DNA of 64,000 nucleotides, from contig OZ038517.1 of the NCBI GenBank assembly GCA_964036315.1, forward strand, positions 55,056,788 to 55,120,787, in the 5' to 3' direction. Positions within the stretch are counted from its first letter, which is position 1; each line of letters starts with the position of its first letter. The translations under genes were made by a program, and so were the position numbers. Source of the DNA: Acanthosepion esculentum (taxonomy: Eukaryota > Mollusca > Cephalopoda > Sepiida > Sepiidae). The notes beneath the pieces were generated by a model that was given only the letters and a program-made list of their open reading frames with translations, made no database searches and was not told where the DNA came from. This document shows positions 21,374 to 33,786 of this stretch, piece after piece.

Positions 21374-21527
21374 AGGTTCGTACAAGAGCCGAGTAAAAGC
21401 GTGAGAAAGGTCCTGTTCCGCCAGGCTTTCACGTAGAAAGGCATTAGTTAAGTGGAGAATCGCTCTCTGAACTACGGTGCCGATGAGAAATGCTCTATTA
21501 TCTCAGCCGCGTCTCACTGCAACCTTT

Positions 21528-21585
21528 ATTCCAATGCATTCTATTATTCCAATGCATTCTATTATTCCAATGCATTCTATTATTC
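21528..21585. repeat. Three tandem copies of a 19-bp unit
   Basis: ATTCCAATGCATTCTATT repeats three times. Sequence 21374-21849 is otherwise featureless. Confidence 0.85.
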
Positions 21586-21849
21586 TGCGGGTTCTTCAAC
21601 AACATTCTTCGTTGTCTGAACAGCCAAAATCAGTCCCATTGACAAAAGCCAGAAGAACATGAAAATGAATATAAGAAACATTTATATAAAATCAATTGTT
21701 TGCTAATCAAATATTGATCAGTTGCTCCCATCTTTTAAGCTGCCGTTCACAAGAGTGAGTTCCAGGAATCAATAGATAGATTTTAGTCAATTCTTTTAGT
21801 TTTTGCTTTTCTATTTTCGTCCTAATTTGTTTCTAATATTCTGACGCCA

Positions 21850-21949
21850 TTTCTATTCTTCACGGCGTTTTTTTCTTTGTTTCCTTCTTTCTTTCTTTAC
21901 CTTTTCCTTTAATCTTTTCTTTCTTTATTATATCTCAGATTTCTTTTTT

Positions 21950-21993
<44 letters not shown>

Positions 21994-22330
21994 ATATCTC
22001 AGCTAGCTTTCTTTCGTTCGTTGTCCTCTATCCAATACTTTCTTTCTTTTTTATTTCCTATCCAAATATTTTTTCATTATTATATCGCAAACGCTTTGTT
22101 TTTGTTTGTTTGTTTATTTCTTTCCTTCCTTCATTCGTTACATTATATCCAATTCTTTATTTGCCTGTTTCTTTCTTTGTCTTATATTCAATTATTTTTC
22201 CTTTAATATATCTTAAATACTTTTGTTTGTGTGTTTTTTCTCTCTTTCTTTTTTTCGTTGTTCTCTATCCGTTTCTTTCTTTTGTTGCCTCATACCTCCT
22301 TCTTAATTTCTTTCTCTCTCTTTTATCGTG
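21850..22330. repeat. TTTC-rich polypyrimidine tract
   Basis: (TTTC)n core 21950-21992 in T/C-rich DNA with repeated ATATC interruptions. Frames are compositional. Confidence 0.85.
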
Positions 22331-22822
22331 TGGCAGGGATTTGTCGATCGGCCTGGGCATTCTGTCAGGAACGGTAGTGAGTATAATGAAAAATTTACCC
22401 ACACGTTTATAAAAACGCGTGTAAAATGTTTAAGTTAAGGGCCTGGAAAATAAAAGGAGGTGAGTTATGCGGCTTCATATTTATCTTTTCCCGCATATTC
22501 CCATTTTCACCAGCTTCTTCTTCTTGTTTTAATGTTTTATTTCGGCTTTTCCTTCCGCTTCTCTTTATATTTCCGAAAAAAAAAATGAAACAGCTGGCCG
22601 CAGGCACAACTGAAAACTCAACCCTGACGGCCAAACTCCAGTGATGCGTACACATGCTCAGCCTGTCTCTTCGTTCATAAAGATCAATTTGCTATTCATT
22701 TACTGTTTGTCTATCTGCCTGTTAATTCTCCTGTGGTGTATAAGATCACAGTCTCACAAGGCTAAGGCCACCAACTCACAACGTAAGGCCAACAACTCAC
22801 CACGCGGTTTACGTAGCAATTA

Positions 22823-22997
22823 CCGTATATACTCGCGTATCGTGCGACTTTTGAAGACCTAATTTTGAAGTTAATTTTAAGGGGGTCGCATCATACACGA
22901 GATGTATGTGTTGACCAAACTATATATCCGTTTATTGCAGCCAAATTAGCTTCAAAATTAGATCTTCAACAGTCGCATTGTACGCGAGTATACACGG
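22823..22997. mobile_element. MITE, 175 bp, about 46-bp TIRs, TA target
   Basis: CCGTATATACTCGCGTATCG...GACTTTTGAAGACCTAATTT at the left and the complement CCGTGTATACTCGCGTACAA...GACTGTTGAAGATCTAATTT at the right. TA lies immediately outside both ends. The short interior is non-coding. The TA target and TIR length suggest a Tc1/mariner/pogo-mobilised MITE. Confidence 0.85.
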
Positions 22998-23039
22998 TAG
23001 ATTTTTACGGACTAGAGTTACTAGATCCAAAATTGTCAT

Positions 23040-23215
23040 TTTCCTAGACTGGTTGCCAACCAAGGCTAGAGAGTCCAGTCTGCCCTACAATTTAACCCAA
23101 TATCGGAAAGAATAGAAGGGACGGACTCATGCCTTTCCTGAAGGCATCTGTGCGAAAGTGAAGACATTAGCCTCGTATACGATTTGAACTTGATACACCA
23201 ACGTCACTTTCCATG
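23040..23215 (-). mobile_element. SINE-B fragment (inverted)
   Basis: TTCCTAGACTGGTTGCCAAC, CAAGGCTAGAGAGTCCAGTC, CCTTTCCTGAAGGCATCTG and antisense B box GATTTGAACTTGATACACC. Confidence 0.75.
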
Positions 23216-23374
23216 CCGGTAATCACTGCACACCATGCACATCCATAAATGTAAATAAAATTAATGGACACTCCCCTGGGAAGTATTGAGCCACAGTCTA
23301 ACTGCAATAAGTTTTGCTCTTGCGGTTTCCATAGCAATGAGGCTTGTTTTTGTGGGGATGGAGTTGCCAGCCCA

Positions 23375-23575
23375 ACACAAGACTGGTTTTGAATTCAGAG
23401 TTATTCTTCTCCTACACTGGTTGCCAACCAAGGCTAGTGAGTCCAGACTGTTCAGCTATTATTCCCTTGTTGGGGTGAGAGGTATAAAGATATAGATTCT
23501 TACCTTTCCAGAGGTATTTATGTGAAAGCCTGTCCGGGAATTTGAACTTGATACACCTATCCCATGTCCCGTGAC
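23375..23575 (-). mobile_element. SINE-B copy (inverted)
   Basis: GGTTTTGAATTCAGAGTTAT, CTCCTACACTGGTTGCC, CAAGGCTAGTGAGTCCAG, ACCTTTCCAGAGGTATTTA and antisense head GAATTTGAACTTGATACACC. It lies about 300 bp from the 23040 copy in the same orientation. Confidence 0.8.
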
Positions 23576-23635
23576 GATAGCCTATTAGGCGTGTTAGCAA
23601 TCGTTTCAAAAGCGGTAGATAAGCAAGAACAATTA

Positions 23636-24120
23636 TTGATCAACTCATTGATGATACCGGAATAAGAAAGGAAAAAACCGACAGAGCTATAGTAATGGTA
23701 ATATTAGCCGTTTCCCTATAAGGAAACATTTGGCATTCATTGACCGAGCAGCCAGTACTGCTAACGGTTGAAATGTACAGCATTTTTCTTTTAGAAGAAT
23801 CTACCAAGAAAATAGCTCTTTCCAGTACTGATGGGAGTTTCCTTCCTAAACTTTTGCTTGAAGTGGTGAGGAACATCAACACCATTATTATGTCATTATT
23901 TTCTCTTCAAGTTACATGTGCTATCCATTTTAGTTGTTGCTGCTCTTGAAAGGCCTCAAGTGATGTGTTTTCTGTTATTTGGTACACTTCTTTGTTTGTG
24001 ATTCTGTAGCGCCAGTTCACAATGTTCAAATGAAGATGATCGTTGCCAAGGGTGATCTTCTCTCGCTTGAAGCCATTCTTAACAATCAATCTGATAAAGT
24101 GGTTGTATACAGCTGACAGT
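23636..24120 (-). mobile_element. LINE-C 3' region (inverted)
   Basis: The minus strand encodes KISKLSAVYNHFIRLIVKNG, KEVYQITENTSLEAF, QEQQQLKWIAHVT, stop, RENNDIIMVLMFLTTSSKSL, GRKLPSVLERAIFLVDSS. The order matches the LINE-C copies at 15285 and 50905 and extends further upstream than either. One in-frame stop separates the two halves. This is the most informative copy of the family and shows the KWIAH..RREN-type RT C-terminal motif. Confidence 0.65.
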
Positions 24121-24239
24121 TTAGATATTTTTGAACGGGTTGGGTGTCATGCATGAGGTCTATGGATTTTATTTGAATCATTTTACCCCGAAACAAAAGA
24201 ATACAGCAACTAAAACGCAACGGGGTTAATGAGCTTTAG

Positions 24240-24480
24240 AGAAGATGAAAAAAAATACTATTAAGGAGAGAGGACAATAAAAGAACAAAGATTAAGAAGA
24301 CAGAAGATGACGATTGACGCTGCATTTAAATGTTTGAAGATCAAAGTTGACTAGGAAGCAAGAAGCCGGAAGAGATTTCCACAAGTGAGAAGTGCGAGAG
24401 AAGAAACTGTTAGCATAGAACTTACGGTTACATCTAGCCATTTCAACAGTAAAATGGTGATGCCACTTATATAGAAGCAA
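24240..24480 (-). mobile_element. LINE-A C-terminus and 3' UTR (inverted)
   Basis: The minus strand reads HHFTVEMARCNRKFYANSFF, SRTSHLWKSLPASCF, LVNFDLQTFKCSVNRHLLSS, stop. This is the extreme C-terminus of Jockey/CR1-like LINE RT ORFs (KFY.NSFF.RT..LW.SLP). It abuts a LINE-B fragment on the opposite strand. Confidence 0.75.
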
Positions 24481-24715
24481 ACCACCCACATTCCCTCCAT
24501 ATTCTATCAGTGAGAAGTAAGTTCCACTCGAACAGCTTCTTCCCGCGAACCACTGCCCTGTGGAACCAACTCCCAACAGGTTGTTTTCCCCGATCACTAC
24601 TGACTTAACCGTTATCATCTACCCCTATACACACAAATAGCCTCCTAACGTAACTCTCTACCTCGATTGGCTCCCGGGCCTTGTAAAGGGAGCTGTAAAA
24701 AATGTGATGACATCA
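24480..24715 (+). mobile_element. LINE-B C-terminus
   Basis: The plus strand reads RSKFHSNSFFPRTTALWNQL, PTGCFPRSLLT and then a 3' UTR CTCCCGGGCCTTGTAAAGGG matching the LINE-B copies near 32740 and 32995 (inverted there). It forms a head-to-head pair with the LINE-A fragment ending at 24480. Confidence 0.7.
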
Positions 24716-26159
24716 GATTGGTTTTAACATTGGTTTTTCTTATTTGATTTTTCTGGCAAAAAACTTCATTTCAGAAATTTGAAATAAATAATACATTATT
24801 GCTGTAGGTTTTCTGAAATTCATGGTGACTTTTAATGCTAGAATATATTCGGATTTGTGGCGGCAAAACATGACGGCGGTTTTCAGGAATTTTTGCAATC
24901 TAATTGCTCTGTATTTTCTTGTTTCTATTCAACACTTCCTGATCATTAAAATGAAAATAAAATTAATTAAAGGTAACAATTGGTCGATTGCTATGTCGCT
25001 TTGCAATAAATGAAAACATTTGTCAAAAATTAAACGAATTTTTATTATATAAATACATTTAAACATATCTTATTTGAAACGTTTATTTATTTAGGAGCGC
25101 CGATCACAGTTAAAAAGTTCCTTTAGAACAGTATTTCAAGTTTCAACATGCAACATTTCTTCTAACTGGTAAGGACCAGAAGAATTCTCACAATTACGAT
25201 GAGTCATTTTACAATTACTTTATCTTTGAACTTTATCTTCTGCATTTTCTTGTCTTTTCAACACTTCCCGAATATTAAACTCAGAATAAAATTGTCCTCA
25301 TTTTCTAATAATAAATAATAAATATAATTAATATTTAAATGTTAAGTATAATGTAATATGTATTATAATGTAATAAATAATAAATAAATGTTATTATTAA
25401 TGAAACTATTTTTTTAATATGTAATCATTTTGAGCTATTTTAGTCTGGGGCAGATTACAAACTCACGTAACTTAATCGAGTGGTTAGGTTACAGGGGAGC
25501 GGGAGTTTATTTTTTATTTATAGAGATAGCATTTCTAGATAAATTTCGAGCCAATGGCAAAAGGCGCTTCGATCTACCCTGAGGTGAGGATATGTGTCTT
25601 CATGAGAGCACATCTAACGACAATTTCCAGACAATTTTTTCTATCCAATTTCATTCACAAGGTTTGGGTCAACCTGTAGTTTTTTGCATTTTTAAATTTT
25701 TTATTTAATTTTTTATTTTGGTAAGAATCATCTCTATCAACAGACCGATGTTAACGTCACCACGTTCACAAACCGACCATGAGATTTCAGCCTGAATCTC
25801 ATGGACTTTAAAACTGTAACGACTTGACCACACGTCCGGATTTTTTTATACAAACGTATATTTAAACATATTTTATTTTTAAAAGACTTTTTTTTTCCAA
25901 CAGAGACGTTTTTAAAATTAAAGGCGATAACTGTTGAATAATATCTGCCTTTTCATAGGGCAAGTGACATATATATATCGAATAGATATTAATATTTAGT
26001 CTGATCTGATTTAGAATCAGGGTGGAAAAAATGATTGAATCCAACGGTTTTCGCGAGATTAATTTTATTAAACTGCAGATGTTCGCATTCAAACATGCAA
26101 AGGCGAACTGTGCTTTACGCTATTTTAAAAAGAAGAGAAATATTTTAAATCACAATATA
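24716..26159. other. AT-rich region without recognised gene
   Basis: Two diverged copies of a segment (TATTTTCTTGTTTCTATTCA at about 24910; GCATTTTCTTGTCTTTTCAA at about 25240) each lead into ATTAAA..AATAAAATT, suggesting an old duplication. ATTTAAACATAT occurs at about 25058 and 25862. No coding homology was seen. Confidence 0.4.
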
Positions 26160-26406
26160 CACTGACCTCTTTAATCCGGTATCAGTACTCCGGCAATACT
26201 CATAATCCGGTACTAATTGCATGAAACAAAAAAAACATGTTTGGAAGCATTGATAATTGTTTCAGTTCTTCTTTTAAGCTTTGTTCTATTAACAATATAT
26301 ATGTCAAAAGAGCTAGCAAGACAGTTTACATTGAATTTTTAGGGGTGTTTTCTATGATTCGGCAATGACCTCATCTCAAGGGCGCCGGCTTAAAGAGATC
26401 GGACTG
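26160..26406. mobile_element. pogo/Tigger-type MITE, 247 bp
   Basis: CACTGACCTCTTTAATCCGG at the left, and the complement of the right end reads CAGTCCGATCTCTTTAAGCC. TA flanks both ends. The right end retains GCGCCGGCTTAAAGAGATCG. No coding. Confidence 0.75.
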
Positions 26407-26424
26407 TACATATACAGGGCGCAT

Positions 26425-26500
26425 ATTATTTAAAAAAATAAACGGGGCGTCTACTCAAATATGGGTATCCACTAAAAGTAACGTTTAAAGTGATAAAAAT
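26425..26500 (+). mobile_element. SINE-C tail fragment
   Basis: AATAAACGGGGCGTCTACTC and AAATATGGGTATCCACTAAA...AACGTTTAAA match the tails at 27490, 54708 and (diverged) 62005. A tRNA-like GTGGCCGAGTCG lies about 150 bp downstream at 26633 but is not contiguous. Confidence 0.6.
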
Positions 26501-26769
26501 GTCGGATTAATAAATGTTAAAAAATCCACTATTACTTTAGAAATTGCTTTGTTTGCATTTCGGAGAGTGTTTAAACGAGAGGGATGTACTTAAAGACAGT
26601 ATACAAACAATGCCTAATTGACGACGCTCTTCGTGGCCGAGTCGTTTATGTCGTATCTAACTCAACCAATGTTTTTATTCACTGGGCTAATGGATAAAAG
26701 CGTTGATTGGGTGATCCAAAGTTGTGGAAGGGCAGGGGTAACAAAAAAGAGAGAGTTTAGCTATCAAGG

Positions 26770-26918
26770 GGAATTAATTGAAATTGAGCTATGGTATGTG
26801 GAATTAGAACAATCTACCTTTGGGACTAAATAAAGGGTTCGTTCTAAATTCCAACAAATATCACCTGAAGAAGTCCGGAGCATACAACGACCGAAACGTC
26901 GTGAATATGGCAATAGAC
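26770..26918 (+). mobile_element. SINE-D 3' tail copy
   Basis: GTGGAATTAGAACAATCTAC, AAATAAAGGGTTC, ATCACCTGAAGAAGTCCGG and CGACCGAAACGTCGTG follow the SINE-D order of 16730 and 52950. Confidence 0.65.
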
Positions 26919-26921
26919 ACC

Positions 26922-27426
26922 CTTGTGCAAATTAATTGAAACAAAACGAACAGTTCCGTTATTATTTACCTTTTTCGCATTTTTCCAATGAAACATGACC
27001 AAGTTCAAGTCGTTCCTTGAAGACTGACCACAGATTCTCGATTGGATTCATATCAGGAGAGTTTCCAGGCTAGTCTATAGTTCTTTGATTTGCTCACTGA
27101 TAAGGCTTGCCAGTGTGTTCAAATTTTTGTACGCTACACTGGAGTGACGTCCATTGCAGACAATGGCCTTAGGGCAACTAATCGACAGTTGAGACAATAG
27201 TGTCTGGGAGTTAAAAAGATCAGATGCAATCATGGATTATGCAATATTTTTCGATGTCAAACAAATTTCATTACACACCCCGAAAATAGATTCATATTAT
27301 TGCACACCACTGTAAATGACCTATTCTGAGGAAAAAATAGAAATCGATTACACCTTGTTACTCCAGTGGGTCTAAAACTCACCGTACAGTGAAAAAAAGT
27401 GGTTGTTTCAATTAATTTGCACAAAG
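26922..27426 (-). mobile_element. Tc1-like element with terminal repeats and transposase C-terminal motif
   Basis: TTGTGCAAATTAATTGAAAC at the left equals the complement of the right end (GTTTCAATTAATTTGCACAA), giving TIRs of 20 bp or more. Minus-strand translation near 27000-27090 gives PGNSPDMNPIENLWSVFKER and LEKCEKGK then a stop. This is the third catalytic block and C-terminus of Tc1 transposases (SPD.NPIENLW). At about 505 bp it lacks the HTH domain and the first acidic residues. The TA flanks are eroded. Confidence 0.75.
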
Positions 27427-27464
27427 ATGTAGATAAGGACAACAGTATAGTGTAATGATTACTC

Positions 27465-27555
27465 GAATATTCAGGCTGGTAAACGAAAATAAAATACGGC
27501 TTTAAAAAAGGAGCGTCTACACAAATATGGGTATCCACTGAAAATAATGTTTAAA

Positions 27556-27620
<65 letters not shown>
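27465..27620 (+). mobile_element. SINE-C tail with (TA)n end
   Basis: ATTCAGGCTGGTAAACGAAA and GGAGCGTCTACACAAATATG, GTATCCACTGAAAATAATG, then about 30 TA units (27560-27620). This supports (TA)n as the SINE-C 3' end. Sequence 27621-28150 shows nothing recognisable. Confidence 0.65.
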
Positions 27621-27622
<2 letters not shown>

Positions 27623-28152
27623 GAGGGGGTAGTAGTAGTAGTAGGAATCACAAAAGTCCACCCAATTTAAATATATATATATTTTGAAATTGGTTTATAC
27701 AACACAGACAATGTTTTCTATCGCCTTGGAAAAATATTTTAGATAAAACATCGAACTTAATCGCTTGCCAGCAAAAAGCAATTTGTGCGCGGAATAAAGT
27801 TAATGAAAGTACAATGTGTCGCTACAGCTTGCAACTATATTTAACGGACCAATGCACTGCATTAAAAAAAAACGAATTTAAGTAAGGAACGCATTTTTCT
27901 CCATTCTCCATAATTTTTTTAATGGTGCATAACGTTTAAAATACCAGCCATTTTTATCGCTGCAAATTTGGACCGCCGCACGCCTTTGGTACCGCCATTC
28001 ATTTTTATTACATCTTGATTGTCTTTCAACATAATTATTTTTAGGTACCAATAGAAAACAATTTTCAGCGCTGAAGAGCAGAAATAGATAAAAAAAAAAT
28101 ATCTTCATTTTTACGAAAGAAAGATATTCAATTTTAAAAATGGGTGTACTTT

Positions 28153-28415
28153 ACACACACACACACACACACACACATACACACACACATATATATATAT
28201 ATATAATAGACTCTCCCGTCGTATTCGACGTATGAGGGTCAAGCAGCTCAGTTCCTAGGAACCGACAGCCCGATACCAGCACATATGATTTGATTACAAT
28301 GGTGAAGGCTTTCTGCAGAACCAACCACACTTTTTGAAGGGCCGAATACAGAAACCTGGTGCACTACGTGCCACAAGATCCCCAAACGACCTTTTGCAGG
28401 TTTTGAATTCAGAGT
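28153..28415 (-). mobile_element. (CA)n/(TA)n tract and SINE-B 3' fragment (inverted)
   Basis: (CA)n 28153-28188 and (TA)n 28189-28205 precede CGTATGAGGGTCAAGCAGC, GCAGAACCAACCACACTTT and CGACCTTTTGCAGGTTTTGA ATTCAGAG. The block GAAGAGCTGAATACAGAGAA...CAAACGACC recurs at 57318, linking this to the SINE-B copy there. It ends at another (TA)n (28416-28442). Confidence 0.55.
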
Positions 28416-28478
28416 TATATATATATATATATATATATATATTTTCATCAGGCTTGTGACAATTAATTTCAAATTTAG

Positions 28479-29667
28479 GAAGAACTGGTCACAGTGCATG
28501 ATACTACAACAAGCCAGGACATTTTTAAGAAAGTTGAACAGCTTCTCCATGAGTATGGCCTTGATTTGAGTAAACTTCTATGTTTATCTACTGATGGTAC
28601 TGCCAATATGGTTGAGAGATACAATGGTGTTGCTGCCAAGTTAGGTACAAAAATAGAAAGCATATATCCAGATTCAACATTCAAGTATTTTCACTGTATA
28701 ATTCATCAGCAGAACTTATGTTCTAAGATTTTACAATTAGATCATGTGCTGAGTTTTGTCATAAAAACAGTGAACTATATCAGAGGTCGTGCTATGCATC
28801 ACCGTTGGTTTAGCCAGTTATTGGAAGACGGGAATAATCAGTTCACAAATGTCCCATTCTACACAGAAGTTCGGTGGCTTTCATGTCACAAGGTAATAAA
28901 AAGATTTGTTTATTGCGACACGAAATTGTTATGTTTTTGGAGATGAAGGGTCAAAGCAGAGATGAATTGAAAGCTGGCTCCATGATCTAGCCCTTTTCAG
29001 TGGATATTACTTCCCAATTAAGTGACCTTAATTTGAAATTACAAGGTAAAAATAAGCTCAGTTATATGATGATATCAAGTGTTTCATTGCAAAATTAGCT
29101 TTATTGAAGTCCCAGTTGTCACATGAAAACTTGATTCATTTTCCTATGTGCAAGGAGTTGAAAAAAACTGCCAATACTGAGTCTGTATTTATCTTTGCTA
29201 AGTACAACAATTACCTGAAATTGCTGTCAAAGGAATTTCAGCAAAGACGATGTGGTTTTTCATCTTGTGAAGATCAGTTTGCATTATTCTCAGCACCATT
29301 CACTTTTGATGTTGCTCAGGCAGATGAAAGTCTACAGATGGAACTACTGGAAATGCAGACTGACTCAACATTCAAGGGAAAGTACCTAGAAGTAGGGGTA
29401 TCCGGATTTTTTTCTTACCTTCCTCAGACATCTAAGAACTTCAGAAAGTTTTCCACAAAGATTATGACGATGTTTGGTTCCACATATGTCTGTGAACAGT
29501 TATTTTCGTTTATGAAGGCCACAAAAACGTCTCACAGAACCAGATTAACTGATGGACATTTGTCATCTTTGATCAAAGTGGGATCTACACAGACATTCCA
29601 ACCTGATATATCAAGAATAGATTGTCTAAAGCGATATCAATCATCAGGTCAACATAAAAATGATTAA
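28479..29667 (+). pseudogene. hAT-family transposase pseudogene (GTF2IRD2/ZBED-like)
   Basis: The first frame (to 28944) starts EELVTVHDTTTSQDIFKKVE and contains LCLSTDGTANMVERYNG, the hAT catalytic Asp region, then FHCIIHQQNLCSKIL and FYTEVRWLSCHKVIKRF. A frame change near 28930 leads to EMKGQSRDELKAGSM, stop, LSDLNLKLQGKNKL. Another change near 29075 leads to the last frame (to 29667), ending FGSTYVCEQLFSFMKATKTS HRTRLTDGHLSSLIKVGST, the hATC dimerisation region. Known: these transposases mediate cut-and-paste transposition and have been domesticated several times. The N-terminal BED finger is absent, and at least two frameshifts and two or more stops make this copy dead. Flanking 29668-29819 ends GCCCTGAGTTTGACATGCC, a hAT-end-like string. 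Confidence 0.85.
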
Positions 29668-29819
29668 ATTGTACTACCTTGTATTGTAAGTATTTTGTAT
29701 TCAAAATTTAGTTACCACTAGCAATGATGAATGCAAGACTGTAAGCAGGTGCGGTCGTCAGGGCTGCAGATATGGCCGATGCGGCCTTCCATATGCCCTG
29801 AGTTTGACATGCCTGCGTA

Positions 29820-31041
29820 ATAACATTATTAAATCAAAGCTGAATGACATTAAAAGATTGGACGCCAAGACCAGAAATTATGCTTACCCAAATGAGGATG
29901 CACCATCCGAAATCAGATCTTGATAGGCTGTATGTGCCAAGAACTTTAGGAGGTCGAAGTCTAATCCAAATTGAATTAACTCTAAAAACTACAACAATTG
30001 GATTGGAATCCTACCTTACAAAGACCAATGACCTTCTCCTACAAATAGTAAAATACCAAATCCACTTCAAAAACAAAGAAACTGCACTCTTCAAGAAACT
30101 GCTTAATGTACCTGAAATCCTACCAACAAAAAACGAAGCGAATTCTCTCAATGTCAAACGAGTAAATCAGAAAGCAAAACAACTTGGCCAAATAAAATTA
30201 CAACAAAACTGGAGGAGAAAGGCGTTGCATGGCAAATACCTAAAAAGAATGAAAGAAGCAGATGTGGACCAACAGAAAACACATCAGTGGCTGAGGAGCA
30301 CCGAGCTGAAAAGTGAGACTGAAGGCCTAATTTGTGCAGCTCAGAGCCAAAGCCTCGCAACCAGATCCTATTACTGTCACATAATCAAAGATGGAACTGC
30401 GGAAAATATGTTGAAACTCTCGACCATATTAACTCAAGATGCCCGGAACTGGCAAAAAGTGAATATATCCACAGACATAACAAGGTAGCGACATATGTGC
30501 ACTGGGAGATATGAAAGAAGCACAACATCGAAACCACTGAGAGATGGTATGAGCACCAACCAGACACAGTTACCCAAAATAACGATGTAACTATCCTCTG
30601 AAACATGCCAATACAAACTGACAGGGAAATAAAAGCCAACAGACCTGATATTATCATAAAAGACAAGAAATTCAGGAAGTGTATGCTTATTGACATAGCA
30701 GTAGCATCTGAGAGAAACACCTCCATAAAAATTATGGAGAAATTTTCGAAATACAAGGACCTGGAGATCGAGATTAACAAGATGTGAGGAATGAAGATTG
30801 AGACTGTATCGGAGCTCTTGGCCTCGTGAGAAAAGGAATGGACAATTTTACTAACAGTGTCCCATGTAACATCAACATAAAAATTGCCCAGAAGATCACC
30901 CTACTAGGAAAATCAAATATGTTTAGAAAAGTGCTATCAATTAAATGCCAATTCTCCTATAGATCCTAGCGACCACAGTTTGAAACCGGCTCTACAGGAT
31001 ACGAAGTAGGAAACATAACATACACAAATAATAATAATAAT
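29820..31041 (+). mobile_element. LINE-D copy 1: thumb, CCHC finger and RLE endonuclease
   Basis: Starting IKSKLNDIKRLDAKTRN, a shift leads to MRMHHPKSDLDRLYVPRTLG and GGRSLIQIELTLKTTTIGL. This is typical of the post-RT region of R2/R4-group LINEs. The next frame holds NCGKYVETLDHINSRCPELA KSEYIHRHNKV, a CCHC-like finger. Then ANRPDIIIKDKKFRKCMLID is the PD...D core of a restriction-like endonuclease (RLE), and KYKDLEIEINKM follows. The RLE cleaves target DNA during integration. The RT palm is missing, so the copy is 5' truncated. It ends in (AAT)4 at 31027-31041. Confidence 0.75.
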
Positions 31042-32704
<1,663 letters not shown>

Positions 32705-32935
32705 TTTTAAATTTTACTTTTTATAATAAGGTTCACCCTGTACAAGGCCCGGGGGCCACTCGAAGTAGAGGGTTACGCTAAGGGGCACTTTATATGGATA
32801 GGAGTGGAAGATAATGGTTAACTCTAGACTTGAACAGGTTAAGATTGTAGTGACCAGGGAAACATCCTCTTGGAAATCGGTTCCACAGAACAGTGGTTCA
32901 CGGGAAGACGACGTTTGCATGGAACTTACTTCTTA
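32705..32935 (-). mobile_element. LINE-B C-terminus copy (inverted)
   Basis: The minus strand gives RSKFHANVVFPRTTVLWNRF, PRGCFPGHYNLNLFKSRVNH, YLPLLSI, followed by a 3' UTR containing GCCCCCGGGCCTTGTACAGG. It is a near duplicate of the end of the next element, in the same orientation. Confidence 0.75.
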
Positions 32936-32964
32936 TCAATGCTGGTTTCTTTCTTTGGGGCAAT

Positions 32965-33785
32965 TTTTTTTTACAGTAATGTTCGCCCCTGTACAAGGCG
33001 CGAGAGCCATTCGAGGTAGAGGGTTACGCTAAGGGGCAGTTTATATGGATAGGAGGGGAAGATAATGGTTAACTCTAGACTTGAACAGGTTAAGATTGTT
33101 GAAACATCCTCTTGGGAGTCTGTTCCATAGGGCAGTGGATCGCAGGGAGAAGCTGTTTGAGTGGAACTTACTTCTCTATAATAAAATACCGAAGGAATGT
33201 GGGTGCTTTGCTTTTATGCAAGTGGCAGGGCGGGTCCTAACCGCGAAGATTAGATTTGGCGGAACCAAGAAGTGTTCGTCCGAGTACTTTCAATGGAAGT
33301 AGCGATAGGGTACTGAGAGATTCGCTACATCCTGCAGGTGAGAGAGAGGTTGGAAAATAATTCTTCTCCAACAAGGAATTGGAGACGCTTTTGAACTCTA
33401 TCAAAACCTGAAAGTGAAGTCTGGACAGCTCCTGCCCAAATATAGCAACAGTGCTCCATTTTTGGCCAGATCTAGCTCTTGTAAATATAGCTGACAGCAC
33501 GAGGACTCAGGTAATTACTGAAGCGATACAGGGAGCCGATCATTTTATCTGCATCTTTATGGACCGTATATAAGAGGTGAGATTTGAGTTTGAGGCCCAA
33601 TAGTTTCACAAAGCTCGGCGACACCTCGATGGGACATCTGTTCATCGTGACGGGCGGTAGTGCTGGGTATGATCGGCGGTGATGGAATGCAACGAGTTTG
33701 AGTTTGAATGTAACCAGCCACGATCTTTCCCCACTGGATTGTTAGTGTTGTACAAAATATAGAAAATACTGGCATACTCCCCGTT
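32965..33785 (-). mobile_element. LINE-B RT C-terminal region (inverted)
   Basis: Read from 33785 downward: GWLHSNSNSLHSITADHT, then IRPKMEHCC-like ...WPKMEHCCYIWAGAVQTSLS, GFDRVQKRLQFLVGEELFSN, LSLTCRM (shift) RISQYPIATSI, FLRYFIIEKSKFHSNSF, and finally RSTALWNRLPRGCF...NLN LFKSRVNHYL. This is the thumb-to-C-terminus order of a Jockey/CR1-type LINE RT. It has several frameshifts and a small deletion near 33100. It is adjacent and parallel to the 32705 copy, so the 3' ends are tandem. Confidence 0.75.
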
Positions 33786-33786
33786 C

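Noticed and set aside
22331..22412. Possible exon after TTTATCGTGTGGCAG at the end of a polypyrimidine tract
   Set aside because: The acceptor looks good only because the tract is pyrimidine-rich. The donor (ACG|GTAGTG) is poor and the peptide is unrecognised.
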